NCBI GenBank assembly: GCA_022354845.1
Contig: CP031970.1
Coordinates: 124,001-188,000 of the forward strand
Direction: 5' to 3'
Length of the DNA stretch: 64,000 bases
Origin: Streptococcus suis
Lineage (GTDB): Bacteria > Bacillota > Bacilli > Lactobacillales > Streptococcaceae
Below the pieces are notes generated by a model. It saw nothing but the letters and a program-made list of their open reading frames with translations. It searched no databases and was not told where the DNA came from. How positions within the stretch are numbered: position 1 is the stretch's first letter; the number at the start of each line of letters is the position of its first letter. A program made the translations under genes and the position numbers. Of this stretch, positions 45,274 through 54,582 are shown in pieces.

Positions 45274-45657
45274 TTAGCGATTTTTATGTTGATAAGAAAG
45301 ATATTCATCAATGTATTGCATGATTTCATTTTTGTCCAACTCTTCACTACTGATAATTCCTAGAAAGCGAAGATGGGTTCTAAAAAAAGCCGCGTAATTG
45401 AGTTGATTCGAAACTAAAATAATGTGGTCTAAATATCCATTGGGCCTAGAACGAATAGCTTTTGATTGTTGAATACCATCCCAATCTTCTAATCTTGAAT
45501 CATAAATGACAAAGAATAGGTTTATGTGATTGGGTATGGGAAAATTTACATGTTGAGAAGTCGTTAAATAATGATTTGGGTAACTTCGTTTGAGATACTC
45601 TTGGATCATCTTTTTTAAATCTGACTTATAAAATAAGGGTTGAATGAGATAAATCAT
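45274..45657 (-). CDS. Free-standing receiver-like protein without DNA-binding domain
   Basis: I do not recognise a named family. The 127-residue product lines up by eye with the receiver domain of the neighbouring response regulator: LFFVIYDSRLEDWDGIQQ with LFFLDIEIRGEEQKGMEI, HIILVSNQLNYAAFF with VIVFVSTHSEFMPVTY, and FLGIISSEELDKNEI with ALDFIDKGLPEEEF. The acidic start and the phospho-Asp position look altered. It ends where the LytTR domain would begin. ATG 45657 follows AAAGGAGGAG. It is divergent from the regulator and has the LytTR operator, so it may tune the response. Confidence 0.6.
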   Translation of the reverse strand: MIYLIQPLFYKSDLKKMIQEYLKRSYPNHYLTTSQHVNFPIPNHINLFFVIYDSRLEDWDGIQQSKAIRSRPNGYLDHIILVSNQLNYAAFFRTHLRFLGIISSEELDKNEIMQYIDEYLSYQHKNR

Positions 45658-45684
45658 TGCTCCTCCTTTCCATTTTTTGCTAAC

Positions 45685-45751
45685 AGTATAATACAAAATA
45701 GGAGATTTGAGGAGTCAATGTCATGAATGGACCTTTTTTTATCATGAATGG
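45685..45751 (-). promoter_or_regulatory. LytTR-type operator and -10 of the receiver-like gene
   Basis: On the minus strand CCATTCATGA (45751-45742) and CCATTCATGA (45730-45721) repeat with a 21-bp period; TATACT (45690-45685) starts 30 nt after the second. This copies the geometry before the peptide operon (37174-37240). The site is in the divergent region and may also affect the regulator operon. Confidence 0.8.
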
Positions 45752-45800
45752 CACATATCCGTAACAGAAGTGAGCATATTACTTTTTGGGGAGGTATAAT

Positions 45801-46538
45801 ATGTTAAATATTTTTATATTAGAGGATGACTATCTGCAACAAACTCGTTTAGAAAATGTCATTAAGCAGAGTGTAGCCACAAATAATTTGAAATACAGGC
45901 ATCTAGAGATCTATGGGAAGCCCCACCAATTACTAGAGACTATTTCCGAAAAAGGAAACCATCAGCTATTTTTCCTGGATATAGAGATTAGGGGAGAAGA
46001 GCAAAAAGGAATGGAGATTGCGCGTGAAATCCGTTTAAAAGACCCCAATGCGGTCATTGTTTTTGTGTCCACTCATTCGGAATTCATGCCAGTAACCTAT
46101 AAATATCGCGTGTCAGCGCTGGACTTCATTGATAAAGGATTGCCTGAGGAGGAGTTTCAGGATGCTGTTACTTCGGTTTTGGTTCATGCCTATGAAAATG
46201 TGGGGCGCACAGTCGGAGAAGATGCTTTTGTCTTTAAAAGCGAGCATTCACATGTTCAGGTTCCTTTTTCAGATATCCTCTTCTTTGAGACATCTACAAC
46301 TGTCCATAAGGTCATTCTTTATACCAAGACAGGACAACTGGAATTCTATGGCAAGGTATCAGAAATTGCCAAATCTGATGAACGGCTCTATCAAAGCCAT
46401 CGTGCTTATGTCGTGAATCCCCAAAATATTGTACGCATTGATCGTGCCAACCACATGGTTTATTTTGAAGGTGATGAATCTTGTTTTGTCTCCAAGTTGA
46501 AATTAAAGGGCCTGATTGAAAAAGTGGAGAATCCGTAA
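45801..46538 (+). CDS. LytTR-family response regulator (ComE/BlpR/AgrA type)
   Basis: The 245-residue protein has a receiver domain (about 1-125) with the acidic pair in FILEDDYLQQ, phospho-acceptor in FFLDIEI (Asp about 58) and Lys in FIDKG (about 108), then a LytTR DNA-binding domain (about 140-245, FKSEHSHVQVPFSDILFFET and SHRAYVVNPQNI). ATG 45801 follows GGGGAGG. The kinase gene is 3 bp downstream. It most likely binds the CCATTCATKA direct repeats. Confidence 0.92.
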   Translation: MLNIFILEDDYLQQTRLENVIKQSVATNNLKYRHLEIYGKPHQLLETISEKGNHQLFFLDIEIRGEEQKGMEIAREIRLKDPNAVIVFVSTHSEFMPVTYKYRVSALDFIDKGLPEEEFQDAVTSVLVHAYENVGRTVGEDAFVFKSEHSHVQVPFSDILFFETSTTVHKVILYTKTGQLEFYGKVSEIAKSDERLYQSHRAYVVNPQNIVRIDRANHMVYFEGDESCFVSKLKLKGLIEKVENP

Positions 46539-46541
46539 CAA

Positions 46542-47891
46542 ATGGTAGGTAGTGTATATAGTGGTTTGATTGTTCTAGTCGACTGGTTGATTAAGTTATT
46601 CGTATTTCACAAAATCAGCGGCTTAAAGTGGGAAATAAAAAAAGATTCAGCTATTTTAGTTGTGATTCTTTTAATGAGTTTTTTTGTACAAGGGCTTGCC
46701 CTTTATGTAGAATCATTCTATCTCCTTTTCATCCTTGTCTTCCTATTACGACCAAACTGGAAAATTTCCCAGTATCTGTTTTATGGCCTGATTCCCAATG
46801 TTTTGGTGGATCTTTTCCAGAGAATAACGGGTATTTTTACAGTAAAATATTTTTTAGTGTTCAATGAGAATGTTTCTATCAATGATTTTATCTTTATTCT
46901 CGTCTCACTGCTCATCTTCCTACCTGTTTATTTCCTTTTTATTCGCATCATGCGGATAGATTTTGAGAATATCAATATTGTGTTTGGTAATAAGATTTAC
47001 AAGAGAATTGTCTATGCCATCAATACCTTTCTTCTGGTTTATTGCCTGGCTATCAATCCTATCATGATTTGGAATCGAGAAGCTCAATTTTCCTTCCAAA
47101 TCCCTAACGTAAGCCTTTATATCGATGTCATTCCTTTCTACCTGTTCTTTTTCATAGTAGCAATCATTTATATCAATTTTAAGGTCAAGGACCAACTGGA
47201 TAAGGAGTTACGCCGCTCAAAGGAGCTGCAACTAAAATCCTTGGCAGAGTACAGCAAGCATGTTGAATCTCTTTACCGAGAAATTCGTAGTTTCCGACAC
47301 GATTATACCAACATCTTGGTCAGCCTTTCTCAATCCATAAAAAATAATGATCTTCCGATGATCAAGCAAATTTATGAATCTATTCTGGAGGACTCAGATA
47401 AAAAATTTTATGATGCCAAATACAATATGGCAAATTTGGCCAATGTCAAGGATGAGGCCTTAAAGAGTATCTTGTTTGCCAAACTGGGTCAGGCCCGACA
47501 TGCCGGTATTGAGGTGGCCATTGAGATTGTTGAGCCGATTGGCTTGCCGAATATGGAATTATTGGACCTCATTACCCTGCTTTCTATCTTTTTAGATAAT
47601 GCCATTGAAGCCTCTTTAGAAGCAGAACATCCGAGTTTTTTATTTGCCTATTTTAAAGAGGGAGGACAAGCGATTCTAATCATTGACAATGCCATGGAGA
47701 AAGAAAAAATAGATACCAAGTCCATTTTTAAGTATGGTCAGTCTAGTAAGGGCCAAGAAAGAGGCATTGGCTTGGCTAATGTTAAAGAAATTCTTGGGAA
47801 ATATCCTCATATTAGCCTCATGACCAGTAGCTCCAATTACCGATTCAGACAAGAATTGCATATTCTGGAAAAGAAGGGGAATGCGATATAA
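46542..47891 (+). CDS. Sensor histidine kinase, HPK10 type (ComD/BlpH/AgrC)
   Basis: The 449-residue protein has six to seven N-terminal membrane helices (about 1-220) as peptide sensor, a coiled linker, the phospho-acceptor motif FRHDYTN (about 252), the N-box FLDNAIEAS (about 350) and a G-box GIGLANVKEI (about 410). Kinases of this type sense secreted peptides. The activating peptide is not identified; the short peptides at 37.3-38.0 kb are the candidates. Confidence 0.92.
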   Translation: MVGSVYSGLIVLVDWLIKLFVFHKISGLKWEIKKDSAILVVILLMSFFVQGLALYVESFYLLFILVFLLRPNWKISQYLFYGLIPNVLVDLFQRITGIFTVKYFLVFNENVSINDFIFILVSLLIFLPVYFLFIRIMRIDFENINIVFGNKIYKRIVYAINTFLLVYCLAINPIMIWNREAQFSFQIPNVSLYIDVIPFYLFFFIVAIIYINFKVKDQLDKELRRSKELQLKSLAEYSKHVESLYREIRSFRHDYTNILVSLSQSIKNNDLPMIKQIYESILEDSDKKFYDAKYNMANLANVKDEALKSILFAKLGQARHAGIEVAIEIVEPIGLPNMELLDLITLLSIFLDNAIEASLEAEHPSFLFAYFKEGGQAILIIDNAMEKEKIDTKSIFKYGQSSKGQERGIGLANVKEILGKYPHISLMTSSSNYRFRQELHILEKKGNAI

Positions 47892-48483
47892 CAAGACGTA
47901 AAAAAGGAGTGCTATAAATTTTTGTCATTTTTTGACGGCTGACATCCAGCCCTCCATTCGCGGGGAAGCCCTGTCTATCCCTGACTTCGTTCAGACTAGC
48001 CAAAGTAGAGTCTTGGATTTCTTGGGCACTAAACATTCTGCTGTTATGGTCATGTAGTGGGAATGATGCAGTAGCGTCTTCTGCTAATGTGACTGAAAAA
48101 CCTAAATTTGTTGCCATACGGATGGTGGTGGATACACAATGAGGGGTTGTCAAACCGGCAATAATTAAACGACTGACACTTTGTTCTCTGAGAATTGCTT
48201 CTAAACTTGTTCCGATAAAAGCACTGTTAACGGTCTTGGTTATGACTAATTCATCTTCCAACGGTTTCACCATATCAATAGCAGAGAACCCGTTTGATTT
48301 AAAATAGAAACGAGAATCTGGATGCTGGCTCCAATGATGGATATGAACAATAGGTAGTTGGTTTTGTCTAAAATGTTTTAGTAACTTAGCTGCCTGGACT
48401 TCGGCCTGATCATTACTAGAAGTACCCCAAGACCCATCTCGAAATGTTTGTTGAAAGTCAATTAGTACTAATGCCGTTTTCAT
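47845..48483 (-). CDS. Isochorismatase-like cysteine hydrolase with an abnormal tail
   Basis: The first 165 residues are typical: ALVLIDFQQTFRDGSWG (about 4), KTVNSAFIGTSLEAIL with the catalytic Lys, and IIAGLTTPHCVSTTIRMA with the catalytic Cys (about 118). After LASLNEV the remaining 45 residues match no family pattern and the frame runs antisense through the last 47 bp of the kinase gene. The true 3' end was probably lost or frameshifted. Substrate unknown (nicotinamidase-like group). Confidence 0.7.
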   Translation of the reverse strand: MKTALVLIDFQQTFRDGSWGTSSNDQAEVQAAKLLKHFRQNQLPIVHIHHWSQHPDSRFYFKSNGFSAIDMVKPLEDELVITKTVNSAFIGTSLEAILREQSVSRLIIAGLTTPHCVSTTIRMATNLGFSVTLAEDATASFPLHDHNSRMFSAQEIQDSTLASLNEVRDRQGFPANGGLDVSRQKMTKIYSTPFLRLVISHSPSFPEYAILV

Positions 48484-49079
48484 TTTAACTCCTAAAAAAT
48501 AAATTTATGGTATTCTAACACAGATAAAAGTTGTAGTAAAGTAATATGGTTGTGCTGGCTCGCTTTTCATACTTCGCGCTCACATAATGAAATAGAATTC
48601 GTTTACTTGGTTGATATGGGGTGGAACTTCTGAGTTATTCATTGACTGACTCACTCACGAAAGCTTGTTATCCTAAAAGGAACTGAGGCTGGGCAATATT
48701 GTTCCAGCCTTATCCTTTGAGGTAGGGTGCTCGATACTCGTTTAAACTCAATGAAAAATAAAAATAGCTTAGTTCCAAAGGTTTGATTTACCTTTGAAAG
48801 TTGGAAATAAATCGATTTGTGTTTGTGTCTCCAAGCCGAAGGTAGAACTCTATTTCGTTCTTAACTCAAGTTTATTGGTCAAAAACCTCCATTGAATCTG
48901 TTATTCATTCAGTCTCTGGATAAGGCATATTTTTGATTTTCGGAGAGTGGTAGACATTATTTTGGTGTTCCGTTAGTATGATTCTTGTTTAGAGGTAGCA
49001 CCCACAACTGTATAAGTAGATAAATTTGAATATAGGTAACAAAATAGAAGAAAATTTTTCTTCACATGAAGGTATAAAT
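48484..49079. other. Intergenic region of about 600 bp
   Basis: No gene seen. A hairpin AGGCTGG...CCAGCCT lies at 48686-48710 and TCCAAAGG...CCTTTGAAAG may pair around 48775-48800. GAGTTATTCATTGACTGACTCACTCAC near 48631 has short direct repeats. The last 60 bases hold possible alternative starts of the next gene. Much of this may be decayed sequence. Confidence 0.4.
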
Positions 49080-50813
49080 ATGTTTAAAAAGTTACAAAAA
49101 AAACATCCCCACCTTGTGGCAATTAGCCTATTTGTGGGCTTTTCTATTTTATTATTAGTTCCACATTTAGTGACTAAGGGGATGGTAACAGGAGCAGATT
49201 TGATTTTCCATTACAATCATTTTTATGATGGAGCAATGCAACTGAAGGAGGGAAATTTCTCTTATATTATCAGTTTGTATGGCTATCAACAGTCTGGTCG
49301 AATTGTTAATGCTCTCTATGGCCCGTATTTTGCATACTTGCAAAGCGTCTTGGTATTGTTGAGTGGTACTTGGTACCGCTATCAGATTGTTTCTAATTTA
49401 TTTTTGGGAACACTGAGCGCAACTTCTTTATATGTTCTCTTCCGCGAGGTTAAGGTCAAATACTCACTCTCTCTTTTACTATCAATGTTTTTCGTGACAA
49501 CTTATTCTATTCAATATTGGTGGGTATCCCAAGGTTTCACTAGCTGGGGAGTGGCACTGTTTCCGCTTTGTCTTATTCCAGCAGTTCGTTTCTTGCAAAC
49601 CAAGAAAGTTCCTATTTTCCTTATGGCAGGAGCAGTAGGGTTGATGTTGCAGGTTCACATGTTGTCAACGTTATTCTTAGTTATCGCTTATGGAATCATC
49701 TTTCTTTTTGGTTGGTTAAAATCAGAACAAAAGTTTAAGATTGTTGGAGAAGTTGCCAAATCAATACTTGTTTTCCTACTGCTAACAATGAATATTTGGT
49801 TACCACTCATTAATATTGATGTGACAAATACTTTGATACCCCCATTTGTGAATAAGAAGTTTGTATTATCAACAGTCACTCACCTCAAAATCCGATTCTT
49901 GTACTATCCGTATCCCTTGCCACTGTACTTTGGACTTTTTCTTTTCTTTTTGGTAAAAAATTGGAAAAAGCATTCTCGGGTTCTTGCAGGATTATCTATA
50001 ACCTATACGATATATCTAATTTTATCAACTAATCTATTTCCTTGGCAATTAGTAGCAGGGAAGGGAATTGCCATTATTGAGTTGATTCAATTTCCTTCTC
50101 GATTTTTCCTTTATGCTAATGTCTTTTTACTAGTTGTCGTTGGATTGCAAATAACACGCCTATCCGAGAAGTGGCAAAAAGTTTTTTCTAAGATAGTTTT
50201 AATGTCTCTTTTTATCGGAGTTGGGTTTATATGGTATCAAAATGGTAAAGACATCCAAGAGGACTACTATAGTGATACCTTTATGCAACACCGGATCTAT
50301 ACTTCTCTTTATGGTTCGGCTGATGAATTGCGTGATTCTCTCCATTCATCAGACTTGAGTGAATTTATTTATCTTGCTCAGAAATCAACTCCAGACTACT
50401 TACCAAATTTAGAAGAAAAATCCGGACCTGCAACAAATGAAGAGACACATAAGGCCTACCATGCTTACCATGACCAGATTATTCTTCCAAATAATAATTT
50501 TGAAAAGCAGGTTAAAGGGAATCAGTTAGTGATTACATGGACAGCAAAAGAAGCAGAAGAAACGGCGGTTCCGATTATTGTTTACCAAGATAGCCAGCTG
50601 GTCCTAAACCATCAAGTGTTAAATAGAGAAGATATAAAACTTTCCACTATCGGAGTTCCAACAGTCACAAGCCAAAAAGGGCAGAATACCCTTGTCTTAT
50701 CCTATAAGCAACAGTGGTGGTTGTTACCGGTGATTGCGATTAGTTTGATGGGATGGGGATTATGGCTTTGTTACTATATGGCTTTCTATCGCAAATCAAA
50801 ACTTTCTACTTAG
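49080..50813 (+). CDS. Large polytopic membrane protein, GT-C-like
   Basis: The 577-residue protein has about eleven membrane helices and a soluble C-terminal domain (about 400-545) ending with one more helix. The first loop, GADLIFHYNHFYDGAMQLKE, with an acidic residue followed by aromatic residues, is the pattern of GT-C glycosyltransferase and YfhO-like proteins, which use lipid-linked sugars. Donor and acceptor are unknown. I prefer ATG 49080, 8 nt after GAAGG; the frame is open to 49026. Confidence 0.65.
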   Translation: MFKKLQKKHPHLVAISLFVGFSILLLVPHLVTKGMVTGADLIFHYNHFYDGAMQLKEGNFSYIISLYGYQQSGRIVNALYGPYFAYLQSVLVLLSGTWYRYQIVSNLFLGTLSATSLYVLFREVKVKYSLSLLLSMFFVTTYSIQYWWVSQGFTSWGVALFPLCLIPAVRFLQTKKVPIFLMAGAVGLMLQVHMLSTLFLVIAYGIIFLFGWLKSEQKFKIVGEVAKSILVFLLLTMNIWLPLINIDVTNTLIPPFVNKKFVLSTVTHLKIRFLYYPYPLPLYFGLFLFFLVKNWKKHSRVLAGLSITYTIYLILSTNLFPWQLVAGKGIAIIELIQFPSRFFLYANVFLLVVVGLQITRLSEKWQKVFSKIVLMSLFIGVGFIWYQNGKDIQEDYYSDTFMQHRIYTSLYGSADELRDSLHSSDLSEFIYLAQKSTPDYLPNLEEKSGPATNEETHKAYHAYHDQIILPNNNFEKQVKGNQLVITWTAKEAEETAVPIIVYQDSQLVLNHQVLNREDIKLSTIGVPTVTSQKGQNTLVLSYKQQWWLLPVIAISLMGWGLWLCYYMAFYRKSKLST

Positions 50814-50913
50814 AAAAGAGAGACATCAGATTTTTTGTGGCCCATATCTTGCACTCAAAGCTAATCTGGTTAAAATTACTTAAATAATTTGAAGCCAAAT
50901 GATCAGAATAAAG

Positions 50914-50953
50914 AATAACCCCAAGTCATCAACTTTGACTTGGGGTTATTCTT
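50914..50953. terminator. Strong bidirectional terminator
   Basis: A 15-bp stem (AATAACCCCAAGTCA/TGACTTGGGGTTATT) with TCAACTT loop and T-runs on both strands, between the membrane protein gene and the convergent tRNA. Confidence 0.9.
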
Positions 50954-50962
50954 TATAAATAA

Positions 50963-51044
50963 TGCGGAGGAAGGGATTTGAACCCTCACACCCGATGGGC
51001 ACATGCGCCTGAAGCATGCGTGTCTGCCGTTCCACCACCTCCGC
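50963..51044 (-). tRNA. tRNA-Leu (anticodon CAG)
   Basis: On the minus strand the acceptor GCGGAGG pairs with CCTCCGC; the anticodon stem CATGC/GCATG encloses the loop TTCAGGC, giving anticodon CAG. A long variable arm with GCCC/GGGT and the TTCAAAT T-loop confirm a class II tRNA. The discriminator is A and CCA is not encoded. It stands alone, not in an rRNA cluster. Confidence 0.93.
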
Positions 51045-51168
51045 TTGCTTTTTATTATACTATTTTTCAATTGAAATGACTAGAGTAAAATGTAAAATCG
51101 AAACCGCTTGCGGTTTTTTCTTAGGAAATTTGGTATAATAGGAACAAGTACACACAAAGGAGTCTTCA

Positions 51169-52044
51169 TTGCAAGGAAGAATTATCAAGGCCTTGGCAGG
51201 TTTTTACTATGTCGAGGCAGATGGACAGATTTATCAAACCAGAGCCAGAGGGAATTTTCGTAAGAAGGGACAAACGCCCTACGTGGGTGATTTTGTGGAC
51301 TTTTCTGCGGAGGAAAACTCAGAAGGCTACATTTTAAAGATTCATGAGCGGAAAAATAGTCTGGTTCGACCTCCTATCGTCAATATCGATCAGGCGGTGG
51401 TTATCATGTCGGCCAAGGAACCTGATTTTAATGCCAATTTACTAGACCGTTTCCTAGTGCTTTTGGAACAGAAGGACATGGATCCCATTATTTATATCTC
51501 TAAGATGGACTTGGTAGAAGAACGGGCGGAGATGGATGCCTTCAAGGCTATCTATGAGAAAATTGGCTATCCTTTTGTCTATAGTTTGGAGGAATTGACG
51601 CCATTATTGCAGGATAAGGTGACGGTCTTTATGGGGCAGACAGGGGTTGGCAAATCGACTCTTCTCAATCGCATTGCGCCAGAATTAGCCTTGGAAACAG
51701 GTGCGATTTCAGATAGTCTGGGGCGTGGTCGTCATACCACTCGTGCGGTCAGTTTCTACAATGTCTTCGGTGGGAAAATTGCGGATACGCCAGGTTTTTC
51801 ATCTCTAGACTATGAAGTCAAGGAGGCTGAGGCACTGACAGATTGTTTCCCAGAGATTGCAGAAGCTAGCCAGAGCTGCAAATTTAGGACCTGTACCCAC
51901 ACCCATGAGCCGGATTGTGCAGTCAAAGAAGCTGTTGTCAGCTCTGCCATTTCCCAAAGTCGCTTTGACAATTATCTCCAATTCCTCAGCGAAATCCAAA
52001 ATCAGCGTGAAACCTATGCCAAGGTTAGTAAGAAATTAAAATAG
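51169..52044 (+). CDS. rsgA: Ribosome small-subunit GTPase RsgA
   Basis: Late 30S assembly GTPase. The 291-residue protein has an OB-fold (about 1-65), a circularly permuted GTPase with ISKMD (G4, about 110) before [12 protein letters not shown] (G1, about 157) and DTPGF (G3, about 206), and a zinc domain with [14 protein letters not shown] (about 240). TTG 51169 is the start behind AAAGGAG. It leads a row of tightly packed genes through the phosphotransferase at 56379. Confidence 0.95.
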   Translation: MQGRIIKALAGFYYVEADGQIYQTRARGNFRKKGQTPYVGDFVDFSAEENSEGYILKIHERKNSLVRPPIVNIDQAVVIMSAKEPDFNANLLDRFLVLLEQKDMDPIIYISKMDLVEERAEMDAFKAIYEKIGYPFVYSLEELTPLLQDKVTVFMGQTGVGKSTLLNRIAPELALETGAISDSLGRGRHTTRAVSFYNVFGGKIADTPGFSSLDYEVKEAEALTDCFPEIAEASQSCKFRTCTHTHEPDCAVKEAVVSSAISQSRFDNYLQFLSEIQNQRETYAKVSKKLK

Positions 52045-52058
52045 AAAGTTGGTTCTGT

Positions 52059-52718
52059 ATGTCACATTATAAGATTGCACCGTCTATTTTGGCGGCAGAT
52101 TATGCAAATTTTGAAAAAGAGCTCAAACGTCTAGAAAAGACAGGTGTGGAGTATGTGCACATTGATGTCATGGATGGTCATTTCGTGCCAAATATCAGCT
52201 TTGGGGCGGATGTGGTTGCGGCTATGCGTCCTCATAGCAAGCTGGTTTTTGATTGCCATCTCATGGTGTCCAATCCTGAAAATCATATCGAGACCTTTGC
52301 TCGAGCAGGTGCAGATATTTTAACCATTCATGCAGAAGCAACGGTTCACCTGCATGGAACCCTGCAAAAAATTCGTGCCGCTGGTATGAAGGTGGGTGTG
52401 GTCATCAATCCAGGCACTCCTCTTGTGACCATTGAGCCTGTGCTCAACTTGGTGGATCAGGTGCTTCTCATGACGGTCAATCCAGGTTTTGGTGGTCAGG
52501 CCTACATTCCAGAAGTAGCTGAGAAGATTGAGGCCTTGGTCAAACTCCGTGAAGCCAAAGGCCTGAACTTTGACATCGAAGTGGACGGCGGAATTGACGA
52601 TAAGACCATTCATTCAGCCAAAAATGCGGGTGCCAATGTCTTTGTGGCAGGTTCCTACCTCTTCAAAGGCGATTTGGATGCCAACGTTGCCAAATTGAAA
52701 GCAGCCCTCCATGATTAA
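52059..52718 (+). CDS. rpe: Ribulose-phosphate 3-epimerase
   Basis: Interconverts ribulose-5-phosphate and xylulose-5-phosphate. The 219-residue TIM barrel has APSILAADYANF (about 7), VHIDVMDGHFVPN (about 33), DCHLMV (about 65), MTVNPGFGGQ (about 138) and EVDGGI (about 174). It overlaps thiN by 8 bp. Confidence 0.96.
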   Translation: MSHYKIAPSILAADYANFEKELKRLEKTGVEYVHIDVMDGHFVPNISFGADVVAAMRPHSKLVFDCHLMVSNPENHIETFARAGADILTIHAEATVHLHGTLQKIRAAGMKVGVVINPGTPLVTIEPVLNLVDQVLLMTVNPGFGGQAYIPEVAEKIEALVKLREAKGLNFDIEVDGGIDDKTIHSAKNAGANVFVAGSYLFKGDLDANVAKLKAALHD

Positions 52719-53343
52719 GATTGCCCTAATAGCAGGTGGTTCATTTGACTGCCTTCCTGAGCCTGCAGACCTCTATGTAGGGGTAGATGCAGGCTCACTT
52801 CGTCTATTGGAACACTCCCTACCTCTTGACTGGGCTATCGGTGATTTTGACTCGGTGACACCTGAAGAATTAGGGCGGATAAAGGATCTAGTAGAGCGGT
52901 TCCTACAAGCACCTGCTGAAAAAGATGACACAGACTTAGAGTTAGCGTTAAAGGAAGTGTTCAAAGTTTATCCGCAGGCTCAGGTTCACATATACGGAGC
53001 CTTGGGTGGACGCATGGATCATATGATGGCCAATCTCTTTCTAGCTGCAGAGCCTGACTTGGCACCCTACATGGAGCAAATTGAATTGATGGACAGTCAG
53101 AACATCGTTCGTTTTCGACCTGCAGGACGTCATGTCATTCAACCTATTCAAGGAATGACTTATATTTCCTTTATGCCGTCAGATGGCAGTCGCCTGACCA
53201 TTTGTCATGCCAAGTACCCATTGGATGCCAGCAATTATTTTTTCAAAAAATGCTATTCCTCTAACGAATTTATAGATAGAGATATAGACATTCAACTGGA
53301 TGAGGGCTATGTGGTCCTAATCTACAGTAAGGATAAGAATTAG
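52711..53343 (+). CDS. thiN: Thiamine pyrophosphokinase
   Basis: Makes thiamine diphosphate from thiamine and ATP. The 210-residue protein has YVGVDAGSLRLLE, AIGDFDSVTPEE (about 45) and APAEKDDTDLELAL (about 69), with GALGGRMDHMMANL (about 95) as the central motif. Placed between rpe and rmuC as in other streptococci. Confidence 0.93.
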   Translation: MIKIALIAGGSFDCLPEPADLYVGVDAGSLRLLEHSLPLDWAIGDFDSVTPEELGRIKDLVERFLQAPAEKDDTDLELALKEVFKVYPQAQVHIYGALGGRMDHMMANLFLAAEPDLAPYMEQIELMDSQNIVRFRPAGRHVIQPIQGMTYISFMPSDGSRLTICHAKYPLDASNYFFKKCYSSNEFIDRDIDIQLDEGYVVLIYSKDKN

Positions 53344-54582
53344 ATGGATATTGTACTACTTATTTTGCTGATACTGGTCTTGCTCGCCTTGGTTTTTCTT
53401 TATGGAAAATGGCAGAGCTTGGCCCTGCTTTTGCAAGATCAGGCAGAAGACACAGCAGACAACTTGTCTGATCAGCTCGGCTATCAACTAGAAAATGCAA
53501 CTCTCAAACAGCAGCAAGCCATTCATCAGGAAGTGGAAAGACTCCGCACGGAGCTTTACCAACAGCTAACAGACATCCGCCAAGAGCTGAATAAGAGCCA
53601 CTTGGAAACGCGAGATGCCACCGACCGCCGTTTGCAGGCCATTCAGGAGTCCAATGAAAAACGCCTGGAAGAAATGCGGCAGACGGTTGAGGAAAAGCTG
53701 GAGAAAACCCTGCAAACCCGCCTACAATCCTCCTTTGAAACAGTGTCCAAGCAATTGGAATCGGTCAATCGCGGTCTGGGAGAAATGCAGACGGTGGCGC
53801 GTGATGTGGGTAGTCTTAACAAGGTCCTGTCTGGCACCAAAACCCGTGGCATCATGGGTGAATTACAGCTGGGACAGATTATCGAGGATATTTTGACACC
53901 TAGCCAATATGAGCGAGAGTTTGCCACGGTTTCAGGCTCTAGTGAGCGCGTGGAGTATGCGGTCAAGTTACCAGGACAGACGGAAGGCGACTATATCTAC
54001 TTGCCAATCGATTCCAAGTTTCCGCTGGCGGATTACTACCGCTTGGAAGATGCTTACGAAAGTGGGGATAAGGACCAGATTGACCTCCATCGGAAAAATC
54101 TCTTGGCTGCTATTAAACGTTTTGCCAAGGACATTCAGAGCAAGTACCTCAATCCACCTGAAACGACTAATTTTGGTGTGTTGTTCTTGCCAACCGAAGG
54201 GCTTTATTCAGAAGTGGTCCGCAATCCCATTTTCTTTGATGACCTTCGCCGTCAGGAAAATATCGTGATAGCAGGACCGACCACGCTTTCTGCCCTGCTT
54301 AATTCACTCTCTGTCGGCTTTAAAACCCTCAATATTCAACGGTCGGCCGATGATATTTCCAAGGTCTTGGGCAATGTCAAGCTGGAATTTGGCAAGTTTT
54401 CTGACCTCTTGCTTAAGGCTCAGAAACAACTCAATCAGGCCAGCAGCAATATTGACAAACTCCTAACGACTCGAACCAACGCTATCGAGCGTAGTCTTCG
54501 AGCCATCGACCTGTACGAAGATGATCAAACTAAGGGACTGCTTGGCTTGTGCCCATTAGATGAGGAAGATAATGAAAATTAA
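53344..54582 (+). CDS. rmuC: DNA recombination protein RmuC
   Basis: The 412-residue protein has an N-terminal membrane anchor (about 3-20), a coiled coil (about 40-165) rich in Gln, Glu and Arg, and the RmuC nuclease-like domain (about 170-380) with GIMGELQLGQIIEDIL and LPIDSKFPLADYY. It limits inversions in E. coli; its role here is inferred. It starts directly at the thiN stop. Confidence 0.92.
   Translation: MDIVLLILLILVLLALVFLYGKWQSLALLLQDQAEDTADNLSDQLGYQLENATLKQQQAIHQEVERLRTELYQQLTDIRQELNKSHLETRDATDRRLQAIQESNEKRLEEMRQTVEEKLEKTLQTRLQSSFETVSKQLESVNRGLGEMQTVARDVGSLNKVLSGTKTRGIMGELQLGQIIEDILTPSQYEREFATVSGSSERVEYAVKLPGQTEGDYIYLPIDSKFPLADYYRLEDAYESGDKDQIDLHRKNLLAAIKRFAKDIQSKYLNPPETTNFGVLFLPTEGLYSEVVRNPIFFDDLRRQENIVIAGPTTLSALLNSLSVGFKTLNIQRSADDISKVLGNVKLEFGKFSDLLLKAQKQLNQASSNIDKLLTTRTNAIERSLRAIDLYEDDQTKGLLGLCPLDEEDNEN

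Noticed and set aside
45801..47891. Two-component system belonging to competence (comDE)
   Set aside because: No comC is present and the operators are not the known ComE sequence; the linked peptide operon is the better target.
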